Of a DNA stretch of 64,000 nt, positions 28,140-36,509 are shown one piece after another. The notes beneath the pieces are model-generated. The model made no database searches. It was not told where the DNA came from and saw nothing but the letters and a program-made list of their open reading frames with translations. The DNA is taken from NCBI GenBank assembly GCA_029593465.1, contig JAKTNK010000003.1, forward strand, positions 1 through 64,000, written 5' to 3'. Made by a program: the position numbers and the translations under genes. This DNA comes from Streptococcus suis (GTDB lineage Bacteria > Bacillota > Bacilli > Lactobacillales > Streptococcaceae). The number at the start of each line of letters is the position of its first letter. The stretch's first letter is position 1.

Positions 28140-28560
28140 GACGAAAAATTGCAGTGATTGCTAAAGAAAAAACAGCGCTAACTGACAATGATGCTTTGAC
28201 CTTAGAACTAAGGACTGGTAATAATGCTACAGTAAAACCTCTGAACTCTTTGATCTATCTGCATCTGTAATCATCAATGCTAGCAAAACATTAGCGTGTA
28301 TTAGCAAGGAAACCCATTGAATTGGAGCAGACTATATTAAGCTTATCCAAGACTGAAAATTAAACACCTTGGGAGTATAAATCTCCGTCTTCATTCTAAT
28401 GAAATTATTATAATACTTACTATTACCGCTATGACAAACGATGATGCTAAAAAAGTCATGGAAGAGTTGGGAAACCATAAAGGAAGTGAAGCTCATTCTA
28501 GCGTTATTTTTCCCGAAAAAGATAAAAATGACTTGGGCCTAGACCCAAGTCATTTTGCTC
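28140..28560 (+). pseudogene. remnant of a DUF1846-family gene (C-terminal part)
   Basis: Translated pieces in shifting frames line up with the C-terminal half of DUF1846 proteins as I know them: [62 protein letters not shown] (family: LGS.NPRLHTDE) and then [16 protein letters not shown] with [13 protein letters not shown]. Stops and frame changes interrupt them, and about the first 300 residues of the family are absent. The last piece runs into the terminator. The remnant lies between a retained promoter and mutS2. Confidence 0.7.
28525..28556 (-). terminator. bidirectional terminator, mutS2 side
   Basis: A perfect 13-bp stem (28525-28537 with 28544-28556) around six bases. T-rich sequence follows on the minus strand (TTTTTAT). 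It ends 22 bases after the mutS2 stop. Confidence 0.88.
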
Positions 28561-28577
28561 AGAATTGCTCTAGCAAA

Positions 28578-30914
28578 CTAGCCTAAATTCGCAATGGTAC
28601 AGCCAGAACCCCCTGCATTTTGTGGAGCGTAGGCAAAACTCTTGACATGCTTGTTTCGACGCAGATACTTGGTAACCGCTTCTCGAATAACACCTGTTCC
28701 AATACCGTGAATAATGTCCACTTGGGACATGTTGTTAAGCAAGGCTTGGTCAATAAAAGCATCCAACTCTGTCATGGCTTCTTCGTAGCGTTTACCACGC
28801 AAGTCCAATCGTGCTCGTGGTCCCCGAGATGCCACTTGGGCTTTTTTAACCACAGCTACCGATTTTTTCTTGGGTTGTTGGTCTTCTTGCACCTTGGTCA
28901 AGGTAAATTCATCCTCCTTGAGGGTCATCTTAATCAAGCCAACCTGAGCTTCCCAGACCTTATTCTTAACTTGTCGGGTCAGTGTTCCGCGTTGCCCGTA
29001 AGCAGTCACAATGATGTCATCGCCAACATGCGGTGCTCGCCGTTTCTTAGCTTTTTGCAACACTTTATTGCGAGACAAATCTTCTTGAGGGGCTAGTTTT
29101 TTTAAGGCTGCCTTAGCTTCAATGACTTGATGCGGCTTTAAGCTTGCCTTATCGTGCAAGTTTTTCAGGATATTGTCACTCTCTTTTAGGGCCAAATCAA
29201 CCATCTCACGCGCCTCTAAGCGGGCTTTTTCCAACTCACGATCACGTTCATGGGAAAAATCGTTATAAAGTTTTTTAACCGCTCTATTGAATTTAAGGTT
29301 TTCCTGTTCGACAGCCTTGATATGATCCAGCCGCCCTCGGGCTTCCAGGGTCTGTTCTTCCAATTCCTGAATGATCGCATTGACATCGCCATCAGTGGTC
29401 GTCATACTCTCAGCGTCTGAAACTATCACTTCAGCCAAGCCAAGTCTCCGCGCGATTTCAAACGCATTTGAGCGACCTGGGACACCTTGCATAAATCGGT
29501 AAGTAGGACTCAAGGTCTCGGTATCAAAGGCCATGCTGGCATTCTCCACATGCCGCGTCTCAATACCATAGGCTTTCAACTCTGGGTAATGCGTTGTCGC
29601 CATGGTCTTGATTTGACTGAGACGCAAATGCTCTAAAATCGCCATGGCAAGACTTGCCCCTTCTTGTGGGTCAGTTCCTGCCCCTAGCTCATCAAAAAGC
29701 AGCAAACTATCTTGATCAGCAGCCTCTAGCATCTCCACGATATGCGTCATATGGCCAGAAAAGGTTGATAGGCTTTGCTCGATGGACTGCTCGTCGCCAA
29801 TATCAGCGAAAATCGCTTTAAAAACACCTACTGTCGAACCCGCGTCAGCCATAATCGGGAGTCCCGATTGGGCCATAAGCTGGGCCAAGCCCAGTGTTTT
29901 CAGCATGATAGTTTTCCCCCCTGTATTTGGCCCCGTGATAACGATAACGGTCAAATCCTTGGGAAAATGGAGGTCATTGGCGACTGGATTTTGCAACAAA
30001 GGGTGCCAGGCATTGATGAGATTGATGGTCTTATCCTGTGACAGCCTTGGCACACTTGCATGGCGATCTCGCATGAAGAGGTATTTAGCACGAACCAAAT
30101 CCAAATGCCCCAGTATCCAAGTGTTATTACGGATGGTCGCTGTATGTGGGCGAAGCATTTCAGACAGCTCGTGCAAAATCCTTGCCATCTCATAGCGTTC
30201 ATCTGCTTGGAGCTGAGTGATTTCTTCGTTCAAGGAAACCACGGCGCGCGGCTCGATATAGACCGTATTCCCAGAGCTTGAAATATCATGAACCACTCCT
30301 GATAACCGATGTCGATGCGTGTGTTTGACCGGTAAAACACTGCGACCGTTACGGCTAGCAATCAAGCGTTCAGAGAGATAGTCTGCTTGGGTTTTCAAAA
30401 GATCTTGCAAAACCTGACGTACCTGTGCTTGACTAGCCGTAATACGTCGGCGAATCGTCTCTAACTCTGGACTGGCAAAACTTTCTATAAAACCACCGTC
30501 ATTAAGCGACTGCAAACTGCCTTGAAGCTGGGGAAACCCGACTAAGTTATCAAAAAGTCGTTTCAAAGCAACTAAGGTAACATTGTTTAACTCTTGGTAA
30601 AAACGTCCGACATCAGCCGTGACTGCCAGCACCTTTTTAATGGCCAATAACTCATTGATATTGAGATCCGCTTCCAATTCTAGACGACGAAGACTCTCTG
30701 AAATCGCACTTAGACTCCCCAAGGAAAAACCATGATGTTCAACAAAAATGGCCCCCATCTCGTCGATTTCGGTAAATTGTTCACTGATTTTATCTGCCTT
30801 TACCAAAGGTTTCAACTCTCGTAATTCAGCTAGACCTTGCTCAGTTTGTAAATAAGGTTCAAACAAAGCCTTCACTTTATCAAATTCTAGCTGTTCTAAA
30901 ATTCTTGTATCCAT
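28578..30914 (-). CDS. mutS2: endonuclease/ribosome-rescue ATPase MutS2
   Basis: A 778-residue MutS-family ATPase without the mismatch-recognition domain. It has a core and lever region from residue 1, Walker A GPNTGGKT near 335, Walker B ([14 protein letters not shown]), a coiled-coil clamp around 510-600, and a C-terminal Smr nuclease domain ([11 protein letters not shown] and [12 protein letters not shown]) in the last 80 residues. Homologues suppress recombination and act on stalled or collided ribosomes. The -10 box TATAAT (30922-30927) is only seven bases before the ATG, so the predicted mRNA is leaderless or nearly so, and no ribosome site is visible. It is divergent from zapA-cvpA. 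Confidence 0.95.
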   Translation of the reverse strand: MDTRILEQLEFDKVKALFEPYLQTEQGLAELRELKPLVKADKISEQFTEIDEMGAIFVEHHGFSLGSLSAISESLRRLELEADLNINELLAIKKVLAVTADVGRFYQELNNVTLVALKRLFDNLVGFPQLQGSLQSLNDGGFIESFASPELETIRRRITASQAQVRQVLQDLLKTQADYLSERLIASRNGRSVLPVKHTHRHRLSGVVHDISSSGNTVYIEPRAVVSLNEEITQLQADERYEMARILHELSEMLRPHTATIRNNTWILGHLDLVRAKYLFMRDRHASVPRLSQDKTINLINAWHPLLQNPVANDLHFPKDLTVIVITGPNTGGKTIMLKTLGLAQLMAQSGLPIMADAGSTVGVFKAIFADIGDEQSIEQSLSTFSGHMTHIVEMLEAADQDSLLLFDELGAGTDPQEGASLAMAILEHLRLSQIKTMATTHYPELKAYGIETRHVENASMAFDTETLSPTYRFMQGVPGRSNAFEIARRLGLAEVIVSDAESMTTTDGDVNAIIQELEEQTLEARGRLDHIKAVEQENLKFNRAVKKLYNDFSHERDRELEKARLEAREMVDLALKESDNILKNLHDKASLKPHQVIEAKAALKKLAPQEDLSRNKVLQKAKKRRAPHVGDDIIVTAYGQRGTLTRQVKNKVWEAQVGLIKMTLKEDEFTLTKVQEDQQPKKKSVAVVKKAQVASRGPRARLDLRGKRYEEAMTELDAFIDQALLNNMSQVDIIHGIGTGVIREAVTKYLRRNKHVKSFAYAPQNAGGSGCTIANLG

Positions 30915-30921
30915 AGGCTCT

Positions 30922-30930
30922 ATTATAGCA
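30922..30930 (-). promoter_or_regulatory. mutS2 promoter, extended -10 abutting the start codon
   Basis: On the minus strand TGCTATAAT ends seven bases before the ATG. The expected start of transcription is within a base or two of the start codon. Confidence 0.65.
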
Positions 30931-31002
30931 TACTTCTACCGTCAAAAACCTTTTCAAGGCATGAAAGATCAGCTTACAGTGTCCCTAAAAAGGCCTTTAT
31001 GC

Positions 31003-31008
31003 TATAAT
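31003..31008 (+). promoter_or_regulatory. zapA-cvpA promoter -10
   Basis: TATAAT lies 17 bases before the zapA ATG. The GGGAGG ribosome site begins five bases after it, so the leader is very short. Confidence 0.6.
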
Positions 31009-31025
31009 GTTTGGGAGGTATTGTC

Positions 31026-31334
31026 ATGACAAAAAAGAATCGTTATAAATTTATTTTTGGGGATCGCCCCTTCACCTTAACCACTGATAAAGATAATCTC
31101 TTCATGGAAGAAGTTGAGCGCTTGGCCACAGAAAAATACAAGGCTATCCGTGACAAACTCCCAGAAGCGGATAAGGAAACCTTAGCAATACTACTAGCCA
31201 TCAATGCCCTCTCTACCCAATTAAGCCGCGAAATGGCTATTGAAGATATGGAAAAAGAGCTCAAGGACTTGAGAGCACGTTTCCTTAACGATAAAGCAAG
31301 TGCTACGCAACAGGAAACCGAGGGTGACTTATGA
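31026..31334 (+). CDS. zapA: ZapA-like cell division protein
   Basis: A 102-residue protein with the ZapA layout: an N-terminal beta-rich part (NRYKFIFGDRPFTLTTDKDNLFMEEVERLA) and a C-terminal coiled coil (REMAIEDMEKELKDLRARF). ZapA binds FtsZ and bundles its filaments at midcell. The start is ATG 31026 with GGGAGG eight bases upstream; the TTG at 31011 is before the ribosome site. It overlaps cvpA by four bases. The zapA-cvpA-(polX)-mutS2 block is known from Bacillus; here mutS2 faces the other way. Confidence 0.82.
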   Translation: MTKKNRYKFIFGDRPFTLTTDKDNLFMEEVERLATEKYKAIRDKLPEADKETLAILLAINALSTQLSREMAIEDMEKELKDLRARFLNDKASATQQETEGDL

Positions 31335-31879
31335 TGACACTGCTCATTCTTATCGTCCTAGCTTGGGCTTTTTACATCGGCTTTACACGAGGCATCTTCC
31401 TGCAGGGCTTTTACACCATCGGCAGTCTTATCGCCTTGGCGATTGCTCAAGCTTACTATCAAAACCTTGCCAAACTGCTTTACATTTGGGTGCCTTATGC
31501 TAATCCCAGCGAGGGAACGCAGGTTGCCTTTTTCAAGACGGTTGACCTTTTCTCACACGATTTAATCTTTTACGCAGGGGTTGCCTTCATGAGCCTTTAC
31601 CTAATCGCCTACGCTGCGATTCGCCTGCTAGGTATCCTCATCCACTTGGCACCTTTAGAGCGCTTCGATAGCCGGCCAAATAACATCATCGCTGGGCTGC
31701 TCTCTTGTTTGGTAACCTGTTTTACGCTCAGCATGGGCTTTACCATTCTGGCGACCATTTCTTACGGTAGTGTGCAAAGCGTACTAGCTGGTAACGCCCT
31801 GATTAGATTCTTCATTGAGAGCTTTCCTTTTTTCTCGCATTATTTACACCATCTGTGGATTACGCAAGTCATCCATTGA
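31331..31879 (+). CDS. cvpA: CvpA family membrane protein
   Basis: A 182-residue membrane protein with four predicted spans, beginning MMTLLILIVLAWAFYIGFTRG, the CvpA-like opening with the FxGxxRG pattern. CvpA in E. coli is needed for colicin V production and envelope tolerance to bile acids; the role in streptococci is unknown. It starts inside zapA (ATGATG overlap) and ends before a clear terminator. Confidence 0.85.
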   Translation: MMTLLILIVLAWAFYIGFTRGIFLQGFYTIGSLIALAIAQAYYQNLAKLLYIWVPYANPSEGTQVAFFKTVDLFSHDLIFYAGVAFMSLYLIAYAAIRLLGILIHLAPLERFDSRPNNIIAGLLSCLVTCFTLSMGFTILATISYGSVQSVLAGNALIRFFIESFPFFSHYLHHLWITQVIH

Positions 31880-31891
31880 TTCATCTAACCC

Positions 31892-31918
31892 AAAAGAGAG
31901 GAGAGCCTCTCTTTTTTA
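31892..31918 (+). terminator. zapA-cvpA terminator
   Basis: AAAAGAGAGG pairs with CCTCTCTTTT around four bases and ends in TTTTTT. Confidence 0.9.
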
Positions 31919-31961
31919 ATTCGCTAAAAATCCAGTCAAACATAAGTTGAAAGCATTTTTA

Positions 31962-31970
31962 TGATATAAT
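31962..31970 (+). promoter_or_regulatory. gpsA-galU promoter, extended -10
   Basis: TGATATAAT lies 88 bases before the gpsA ATG. Confidence 0.55.
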
Positions 31971-32058
31971 AATTGGGAATATGAATGCCTTATCTATGAA
32001 AACAAGCTCAACCTGATCATTGAGACTGTTTCTACCCAATAAAAACCAAGGAGTAACG

Positions 32059-33078
32059 ATGACCAAACAAAAAATTGCTGTGCTAGGTCCCGGTTCCTGG
32101 GGAACCGCTTTGGCTCAAGTCCTTAACGATAACGGACACGAAGTACGCCTTTGGGGAAATATTGCTGAGCAAATCGACGAATTGAACCAGAAACACACTA
32201 ATAGCCGTTATTTTGACGATGTGGTGCTAGATGAAGCGATTACGGCTTATCACGACCTTCCAGAAGCTCTTGAAGGGGTTGATGCCGTTTTGTTTGTCGT
32301 ACCAACCAAAGTAACACGCCTAGTGGCTAAACAAGTTGCCCAGACCTTAACGCACAAGGTAACCATCATGCATGCCTCCAAAGGATTGGAACCAGGCACC
32401 CACGAACGCTTATCAACCATCCTTGAAGAAGAAATCCCAGCAAGGTTACGTTCTGAAATCGTGGTTGTCTCAGGACCTAGCCATGCCGAGGAAACCATCA
32501 TCAGAGACATCACCCTCATCACAGCGGCATCCAAAGATATTAGGGCTGCCAAGTATGTGCAAGAACTTTTTAGCAATCACTATTTCCGTCTTTATACCAA
32601 TACCGATGTCGTCGGGGTGGAAACAGCAGGAGCTCTTAAAAATATCATTGCCGTTGGGGCAGGAGCACTCCATGGTCTGGGCTACGGAGACAACGCTAAA
32701 GCAGCTATCATCACCCGTGGATTGGCTGAAATTACACGACTGGGGGTCGCCATGGGTGCCAATCCTTTGACCTATAGTGGTCTTTCTGGCGTTGGGGATT
32801 TGATTGTTACTGGGACATCAATCCATTCACGTAACTGGCGTGCTGGGGATGCTCTAGGGCGTGGCGAACAGCTAGAAACCATCGAAAAGAATATGGGTAT
32901 GGTTATCGAGGGCATTTCCACAACTAAAGTCGCCTACGAACTTGCCCAAGAACTCGACGTTTATATGCCCATCACCACGGCTATCTACCGTACGATTTAT
33001 GAAGGAGCTGACATCAAAGAGGCCATTCTTGAGATGATGTCAAATGAATTCCGCTCTGAAAACGAGTGGACTGATTAG
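32059..33078 (+). CDS. gpsA: glycerol-3-phosphate dehydrogenase [NAD(P)+]
   Basis: Makes sn-glycerol-3-phosphate from dihydroxyacetone phosphate for membrane lipid synthesis. The 339-residue protein has the N-terminal nucleotide motif [10 protein letters not shown], the ASKGLEPGT loop, and the substrate domain with [22 protein letters not shown] (catalytic Lys) and [12 protein letters not shown] use ATG 32059 (MTKQKIAV), seven bases after AAGGAG; the longer in-frame start at 32020 includes that site. It is followed by galU after 16 bases. Confidence 0.95.
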   Translation: MTKQKIAVLGPGSWGTALAQVLNDNGHEVRLWGNIAEQIDELNQKHTNSRYFDDVVLDEAITAYHDLPEALEGVDAVLFVVPTKVTRLVAKQVAQTLTHKVTIMHASKGLEPGTHERLSTILEEEIPARLRSEIVVVSGPSHAEETIIRDITLITAASKDIRAAKYVQELFSNHYFRLYTNTDVVGVETAGALKNIIAVGAGALHGLGYGDNAKAAIITRGLAEITRLGVAMGANPLTYSGLSGVGDLIVTGTSIHSRNWRAGDALGRGEQLETIEKNMGMVIEGISTTKVAYELAQELDVYMPITTAIYRTIYEGADIKEAILEMMSNEFRSENEWTD

Positions 33079-33094
33079 AGGGAGAACCGAGATT

Positions 33095-34000
33095 ATGAAC
33101 ACAAAAGTGAGAAAAGCCATTATCCCCGCTGCTGGTCTAGGCACCCGCTTTTTACCAGCCACCAAAGCCTTAGCCAAAGAAATGTTGCCTATCGTTGACA
33201 AACCAACCATTCAATTCATCGTCGAAGAGGCTCTTAAATCCGGTATCGAAGAAATCTTGGTCGTAACCGGTAAGGCTAAACGATCTATTGAAGACCATTT
33301 CGATTCTAATATTGAGTTAGAGCACAATCTTGAACAAAAAGGCAAAAACGATCTCCTAAAACTGGTTAATGATACCACTGCAATCAACCTACACTTTATC
33401 CGTCAAAGCCACCCACGCGGCCTTGGCGACGCCGTTTTACAAGCCAAAACTTTCGTGGGGAATGAGCCATTTGTCGTCATGCTGGGTGACGACCTCATGG
33501 ATATCACCAATGATCAAGCTGTGCCATTGACCAAACAACTGATCAATGACTTTGAAAAGACCCATGCTTCAACCATCGCTGTGATGCCTGTCCCACACGA
33601 AGAAGTTTCTTCCTATGGCGTTATCGCCCCACAAAAAGAAGTCCGCAAAGGCCTGTACAGTGTTGATTCCTTTGTTGAAAAACCCGCTCCTGAAGAAGCC
33701 CCAAGTAACCTAGCCATCATTGGGCGCTATCTGTTGACACCCGAGATTTTTTCAATTTTAGAAACTCAAAAACCAGGGGCCGGTAATGAAGTTCAACTAA
33801 CCGACGCTATCGATACCCTAAACAAAACCCAACGCGTCTTTGCGCATGAATTTACAGGTGATCGCTACGATGTTGGTGACAAGTTTGGCTTTATGAAAAC
33901 ATCCATCGACTACGCCCTCAAACACCCACAAGTCAAAGATGATTTGAAACAGTATATTATCAATCTAGGCAAACAATTAGAGGGTAAGAAAGAGAAATAA
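33095..34000 (+). CDS. galU: UTP-glucose-1-phosphate uridylyltransferase
   Basis: Makes UDP-glucose from UTP and glucose-1-phosphate, feeding the Leloir pathway, glycolipids and capsule. The 301-residue protein carries the nucleotide-binding [17 protein letters not shown] near residue 15, the MLGDDL motif near 130 and [19 protein letters not shown] near 195. The start at ATG 33095 is ten bases after AGGGAG; a longer frame from 33044 would overlap gpsA. In pyogenic streptococci the homologue is called hasC2 or galU. It is co-transcribed with gpsA. Confidence 0.94.
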   Translation: MNTKVRKAIIPAAGLGTRFLPATKALAKEMLPIVDKPTIQFIVEEALKSGIEEILVVTGKAKRSIEDHFDSNIELEHNLEQKGKNDLLKLVNDTTAINLHFIRQSHPRGLGDAVLQAKTFVGNEPFVVMLGDDLMDITNDQAVPLTKQLINDFEKTHASTIAVMPVPHEEVSSYGVIAPQKEVRKGLYSVDSFVEKPAPEEAPSNLAIIGRYLLTPEIFSILETQKPGAGNEVQLTDAIDTLNKTQRVFAHEFTGDRYDVGDKFGFMKTSIDYALKHPQVKDDLKQYIINLGKQLEGKKEK

Positions 34001-34041
34001 ACGATTCTAAAAAGCTCATCGTGAAGATGAACTCAGGTTGA

Positions 34042-34074
34042 AGACAAACATCGTTTCGGTGCTTGTCTCTTTTA
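34042..34074 (+). terminator. gpsA-galU terminator
   Basis: A 12-bp imperfect stem (34042-34053 with 34057-34068) around three bases, followed by CTTTTACC. Confidence 0.75.
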
Positions 34075-34117
34075 CCATTTATTAGAGAAAAATAGTCATT
34101 TTTTCACTTCAGCCGAC

Positions 34118-34213
34118 CTATTTACCCAAAATAAAAAAGCCTTCCCCGACATCATTTTTACTAGTTTTTTGAGATTTAAGCACGCCAAAGGCAAGTCCAA
34201 CCTTATCCTCCAT
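34118..34213 (-). CDS. candidate 31-residue ORF downstream of the SRP RNA
   Basis: A short frame on the minus strand reads MEDKVGLAFGVLKSQKTSKN then DVGEGFFILGK. AAAAAGG lies ten bases before its ATG. Composition looks protein-like, but the frame is too short to judge, and no promoter is visible except readthrough from the SRP RNA gene. It may be a real small protein or the tail of a lost gene. I do not recognise it. Confidence 0.25.
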   Translation of the reverse strand: MEDKVGLAFGVLKSQKTSKNDVGEGFFILGK

Positions 34214-34317
34214 GTTGGGCTAGCCTTTTTCTCTGGTATAAGCTCATCATAGCGATGCATTTTTAGAATTCTTTGAGGTAAATAAGCAATGGCAATGGCT
34301 CTAAAAATAAACAAAAA

Positions 34318-34391
34318 GAGCACACACCTGACATCGCTTAGGGCTGCTGGATTCCTCCCCTGACCCACTTCACGCGCAGATGTTGCTCCAC
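34318..34391 (-). ncRNA. ffs: signal recognition particle RNA (4.5S/scRNA)
   Basis: On the minus strand the sequence has the SRP domain IV hallmark: GGGTCAGG, then GGA-GGAA-TCC (a GGAA tetraloop on a three-pair stem), then AGCAGCCC, forming the asymmetric loop bound by Ffh. The ends GAGCAACA and TGTGTGCTC pair to close the hairpin, and TTTTT follows the 3' end. The size of about 75-80 bases is that of the short SRP RNA of streptococci. The promoter is directly upstream, and tadA is the next gene upstream on the same strand, an arrangement seen in Firmicutes. Confidence 0.9.
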
Positions 34392-34395
34392 TTAT

Positions 34396-34424
34396 AGTAT
34401 AACTAAAATGTTAACAGATTGCAA
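34396..34424 (-). promoter_or_regulatory. SRP RNA promoter
   Basis: On the minus strand TTGCAA (34419-34424) and TATACT (34396-34401) are exactly 17 bases apart, and the predicted start lies at about 34391, the 5' end of the RNA. Confidence 0.8.
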
Positions 34425-34524
34425 GTTGCTTTTTTCGGATTCTTCTCAAATAGTCCCTACCTAACTACATCACTCTCTTAATCCCAGAACGTTGGAATCT
34501 CCTTTAACCAACTCGCATCAAAAG

Positions 34525-35037
34525 CTAAATATCGAGATCTTTCTGAGGCAGCTTTTTGGCTTCTTTTTGATGCAAGCGTCTTTGGCGGAAAAAGGATTGC
34601 ATGATAGCCGCACAATCGTCTTCTAAGATGCCTGTTTCGACATGAACCCGATGATTGAGACGAGTGTCGGTCAAAATATCATAGAGACTGCCTGCCGCCC
34701 CAAACTTAGGATTGGCAGCACCGTAGAAGACTTGGGGAATACGCGCCAAACCGATAGCACCGCTGCACATAACGCAGGGTTCTATGGTCACAAATAAACT
34801 GGTCTCCAATAGCCGCCAGTTCCCAACCTTGTGATTGGCCTCTTGAATCGCCATTATCTCAGCATGCATAATCGCTTGGTGTAAGTCTTCACGAGCATTG
34901 TGCCCTCGGCCAATAATCTGACCGTCTTTAACCAATACACAACCAATAGGAATCTCTTCCTTGGCTAAGGACTTTTGGGCTTCTTTTAAGGCTTCTCGCA
35001 TGAAATAGCGTTTTTCTTCTGCTGTAAACACCTGCAT
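34525..35037 (-). CDS. tadA: tRNA-specific adenosine deaminase
   Basis: Converts adenosine-34 to inosine in the anticodon of tRNA-Arg(ACG). The zinc and catalytic residues are present: H58-A-E60 and P87-C88-V-M-C91. The 170-residue length is standard. Its ATG overlaps the stop of the upstream MBL hydrolase gene (TAATG), so the two are coupled. Confidence 0.94.
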   Translation of the reverse strand: MQVFTAEEKRYFMREALKEAQKSLAKEEIPIGCVLVKDGQIIGRGHNAREDLHQAIMHAEIMAIQEANHKVGNWRLLETSLFVTIEPCVMCSGAIGLARIPQVFYGAANPKFGAAGSLYDILTDTRLNHRVHVETGILEDDCAAIMQSFFRQRRLHQKEAKKLPQKDLDI

Positions 35038-35813
35038 TACAGCTTACCCAAATCCCATGATAAATGAGGTCTTGCCAATTCAACCGGAACATCCTCAGCG
35101 TAGTGTTGAGCCTCTTGTCGAAGCACTTCGAGGTGATTATCTGGGGCAATGCCTGCTGGCGCTACTGGTGGTAAATGGGTCAAAACAAGCTTTTTCACTC
35201 CAGCTTCTCTCGCCATCTGCCCCGCCTCTTTACTCGTCAAATGAGCAATATGGTTTTCATTGCCCTCGTAAAGGTAAACATCTGCTAAAAAAAGATCTGC
35301 TCCCTCAACAAAATCAGAGAGACCTTCAAAATAGCCAGTATCTCCAGTAAAAACCAACACCTGTCCTGTCTCACGCTCAAGGATACGAAAAGCATAGCAG
35401 ACCACAGGATGCACCGTTTTGATAAAGGTCACATCAAACGGTCCAATTTGTTGTGTGCCATTGACGTTATAAGCAATCCCCTCAGAAACACCTGATAAGC
35501 TAAGTTTGGCAAATTCAGCAACATCCTCCTCGTGAGCGTAGATGGGTAGAGTCTTTGGTTCCCATAGGTGCTTGGGATACAATTGACGATAGTGTCTCAA
35601 AACGCCCAAATCAGCAACATGATCGGGATGATAATGACTAATCAAAACAGCATCCAAGTCCAAGGGACTCAGTTCTTTTTCTAGCTCGTTTAAGGAACGC
35701 GAACCGGCATCCATAAGCAGTTGAAAACCATCAGAACCTGTAATCAAATAGGAAGTTGTGCCTTCGTCTTTGTAGGGATAACCTCCCCAGCACCCTAGTG
35801 TTGTTACTTTCAT
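35037..35813 (-). CDS. MBL-fold metallohydrolase (YhfI-like)
   Basis: A 258-residue metallo-beta-lactamase fold protein of the RNase Z-like branch. The metal motif is H60-Y-H62-P-D64-H65, with later metal ligands in TVHPVVCY, FTGDTGYF and VLTHLPP. No RNase Z exosite insertion is evident. The substrate is unknown; related proteins are phosphodiesterases. It is translationally coupled to tadA, and an extended -10 (TGTTATAAT) lies 24 bases before the ATG. Confidence 0.85.
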   Translation of the reverse strand: MKVTTLGCWGGYPYKDEGTTSYLITGSDGFQLLMDAGSRSLNELEKELSPLDLDAVLISHYHPDHVADLGVLRHYRQLYPKHLWEPKTLPIYAHEEDVAEFAKLSLSGVSEGIAYNVNGTQQIGPFDVTFIKTVHPVVCYAFRILERETGQVLVFTGDTGYFEGLSDFVEGADLFLADVYLYEGNENHIAHLTSKEAGQMAREAGVKKLVLTHLPPVAPAGIAPDNHLEVLRQEAQHYAEDVPVELARPHLSWDLGKL

Positions 35814-35836
35814 CTGAAACCACCTTTCTATTATCT

Positions 35837-35845
35837 ATTATAACA
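35837..35845 (-). promoter_or_regulatory. promoter of the MBL-tadA pair
   Basis: On the minus strand TGTTATAAT is an extended -10; AAAGGTGG lies between it and the ATG. Confidence 0.65.
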
Positions 35846-35848
35846 CGG

Positions 35849-36406
35849 TTAATCCTCTAAGACTTGAAGTTGCGGCCATTTTGCTAGCCAGTCTTTTTTG
35901 GCTAGCCGTTCACGGTAGAGCTTCATACGGGAAGGTGACGCCTGAAAGTGAGGGGTCGGTCTAACCACCAAGCGACTAATCACCTCAAGGCCATAAGGTG
36001 CAAATAAGTCAACCTTCCCCTGGTATTGCCTGAGCGCCACTGCAGTACAGGTTTCAGGGTATTTGGCAATCGCATCCCTAGTGGAGTGATAGGGCTCCGT
36101 GTCAGGGCTATATCGGTGCATGTGATATTGATTTTTAACTTGCCACTGGTATTGTGGGTATTGAGATAGGAGTTTTCTTTCTAGGGCTTGCGTCTCCTCA
36201 TCAGACATATCCGGATCAAAAAAGACCACATCAATATCTGTAGTATCGTCAAACCCAGACCTCCCAGATACCACATTCCAAATGTAATTGCGCACTGCTC
36301 CTGCTGCCAGCCAAGAGTCCTTTAACTCCAAGCCCTCAATAATCTTTAAAATCAGCATCATGTCTGAATCAGACTGAATACGTTCTAGCCATTCTACTTC
36401 TGTCAT
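35849..36406 (-). CDS. nucleotidyltransferase family protein (COG3575/DUF925)
   Basis: A 185-residue protein of the nucleotidyltransferase-like family. It has the opening WLAAGAVRNYIWNVVSG, the acidic pair in DDTTDIDVVFFDPD, and the basic C-terminal KLYRERLAKKDWLAKWP. The biochemical role is not known. I start it at ATG 36406 (MTEVEWLERIQ), which matches the family start. TATAAT ends only six bases upstream of that ATG, so the transcript would be leaderless. The longer frame to 36478 would read through the promoter. Confidence 0.82.
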   Translation of the reverse strand: MTEVEWLERIQSDSDMMLILKIIEGLELKDSWLAAGAVRNYIWNVVSGRSGFDDTTDIDVVFFDPDMSDEETQALERKLLSQYPQYQWQVKNQYHMHRYSPDTEPYHSTRDAIAKYPETCTAVALRQYQGKVDLFAPYGLEVISRLVVRPTPHFQASPSRMKLYRERLAKKDWLAKWPQLQVLED

Positions 36407-36412
36407 GCGTTT

Positions 36413-36421
36413 ATTATAGCA
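36413..36421 (-). promoter_or_regulatory. promoter abutting the nucleotidyltransferase start
   Basis: On the minus strand TGCTATAAT, an extended -10, ends six bases before the ATG. Confidence 0.65.
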
Positions 36422-36456
36422 AAAAAGCTTGGTCAAGTCTTTAAATGACGATAAAA

Positions 36457-36486
36457 AATTTCCTTCGCTAACTAGCAAAGGAAATT
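36457..36486 (-). terminator. terminator of the LPXTG surface-protein locus
   Basis: A 13-bp stem with one wobble (36457-36469 with 36474-36486) around a 4-base loop. A T-rich tail follows on the minus strand. Confidence 0.85.
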
Positions 36487-36509
36487 CTTATCTTTAAAAC
36501 GCCTAAAAC

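Noticed and set aside
29775-30202. Several 70-140-codon ORFs on the plus strand within mutS2
   Set aside because: They are shadows of the mutS2 reading frame without ribosome sites or domain signatures.
34096-34368. 90-codon minus-strand ORF as a gene
   Set aside because: Its first codons lie inside the SRP RNA, there is no ribosome site, and another frame in the same stretch looks more protein-like.
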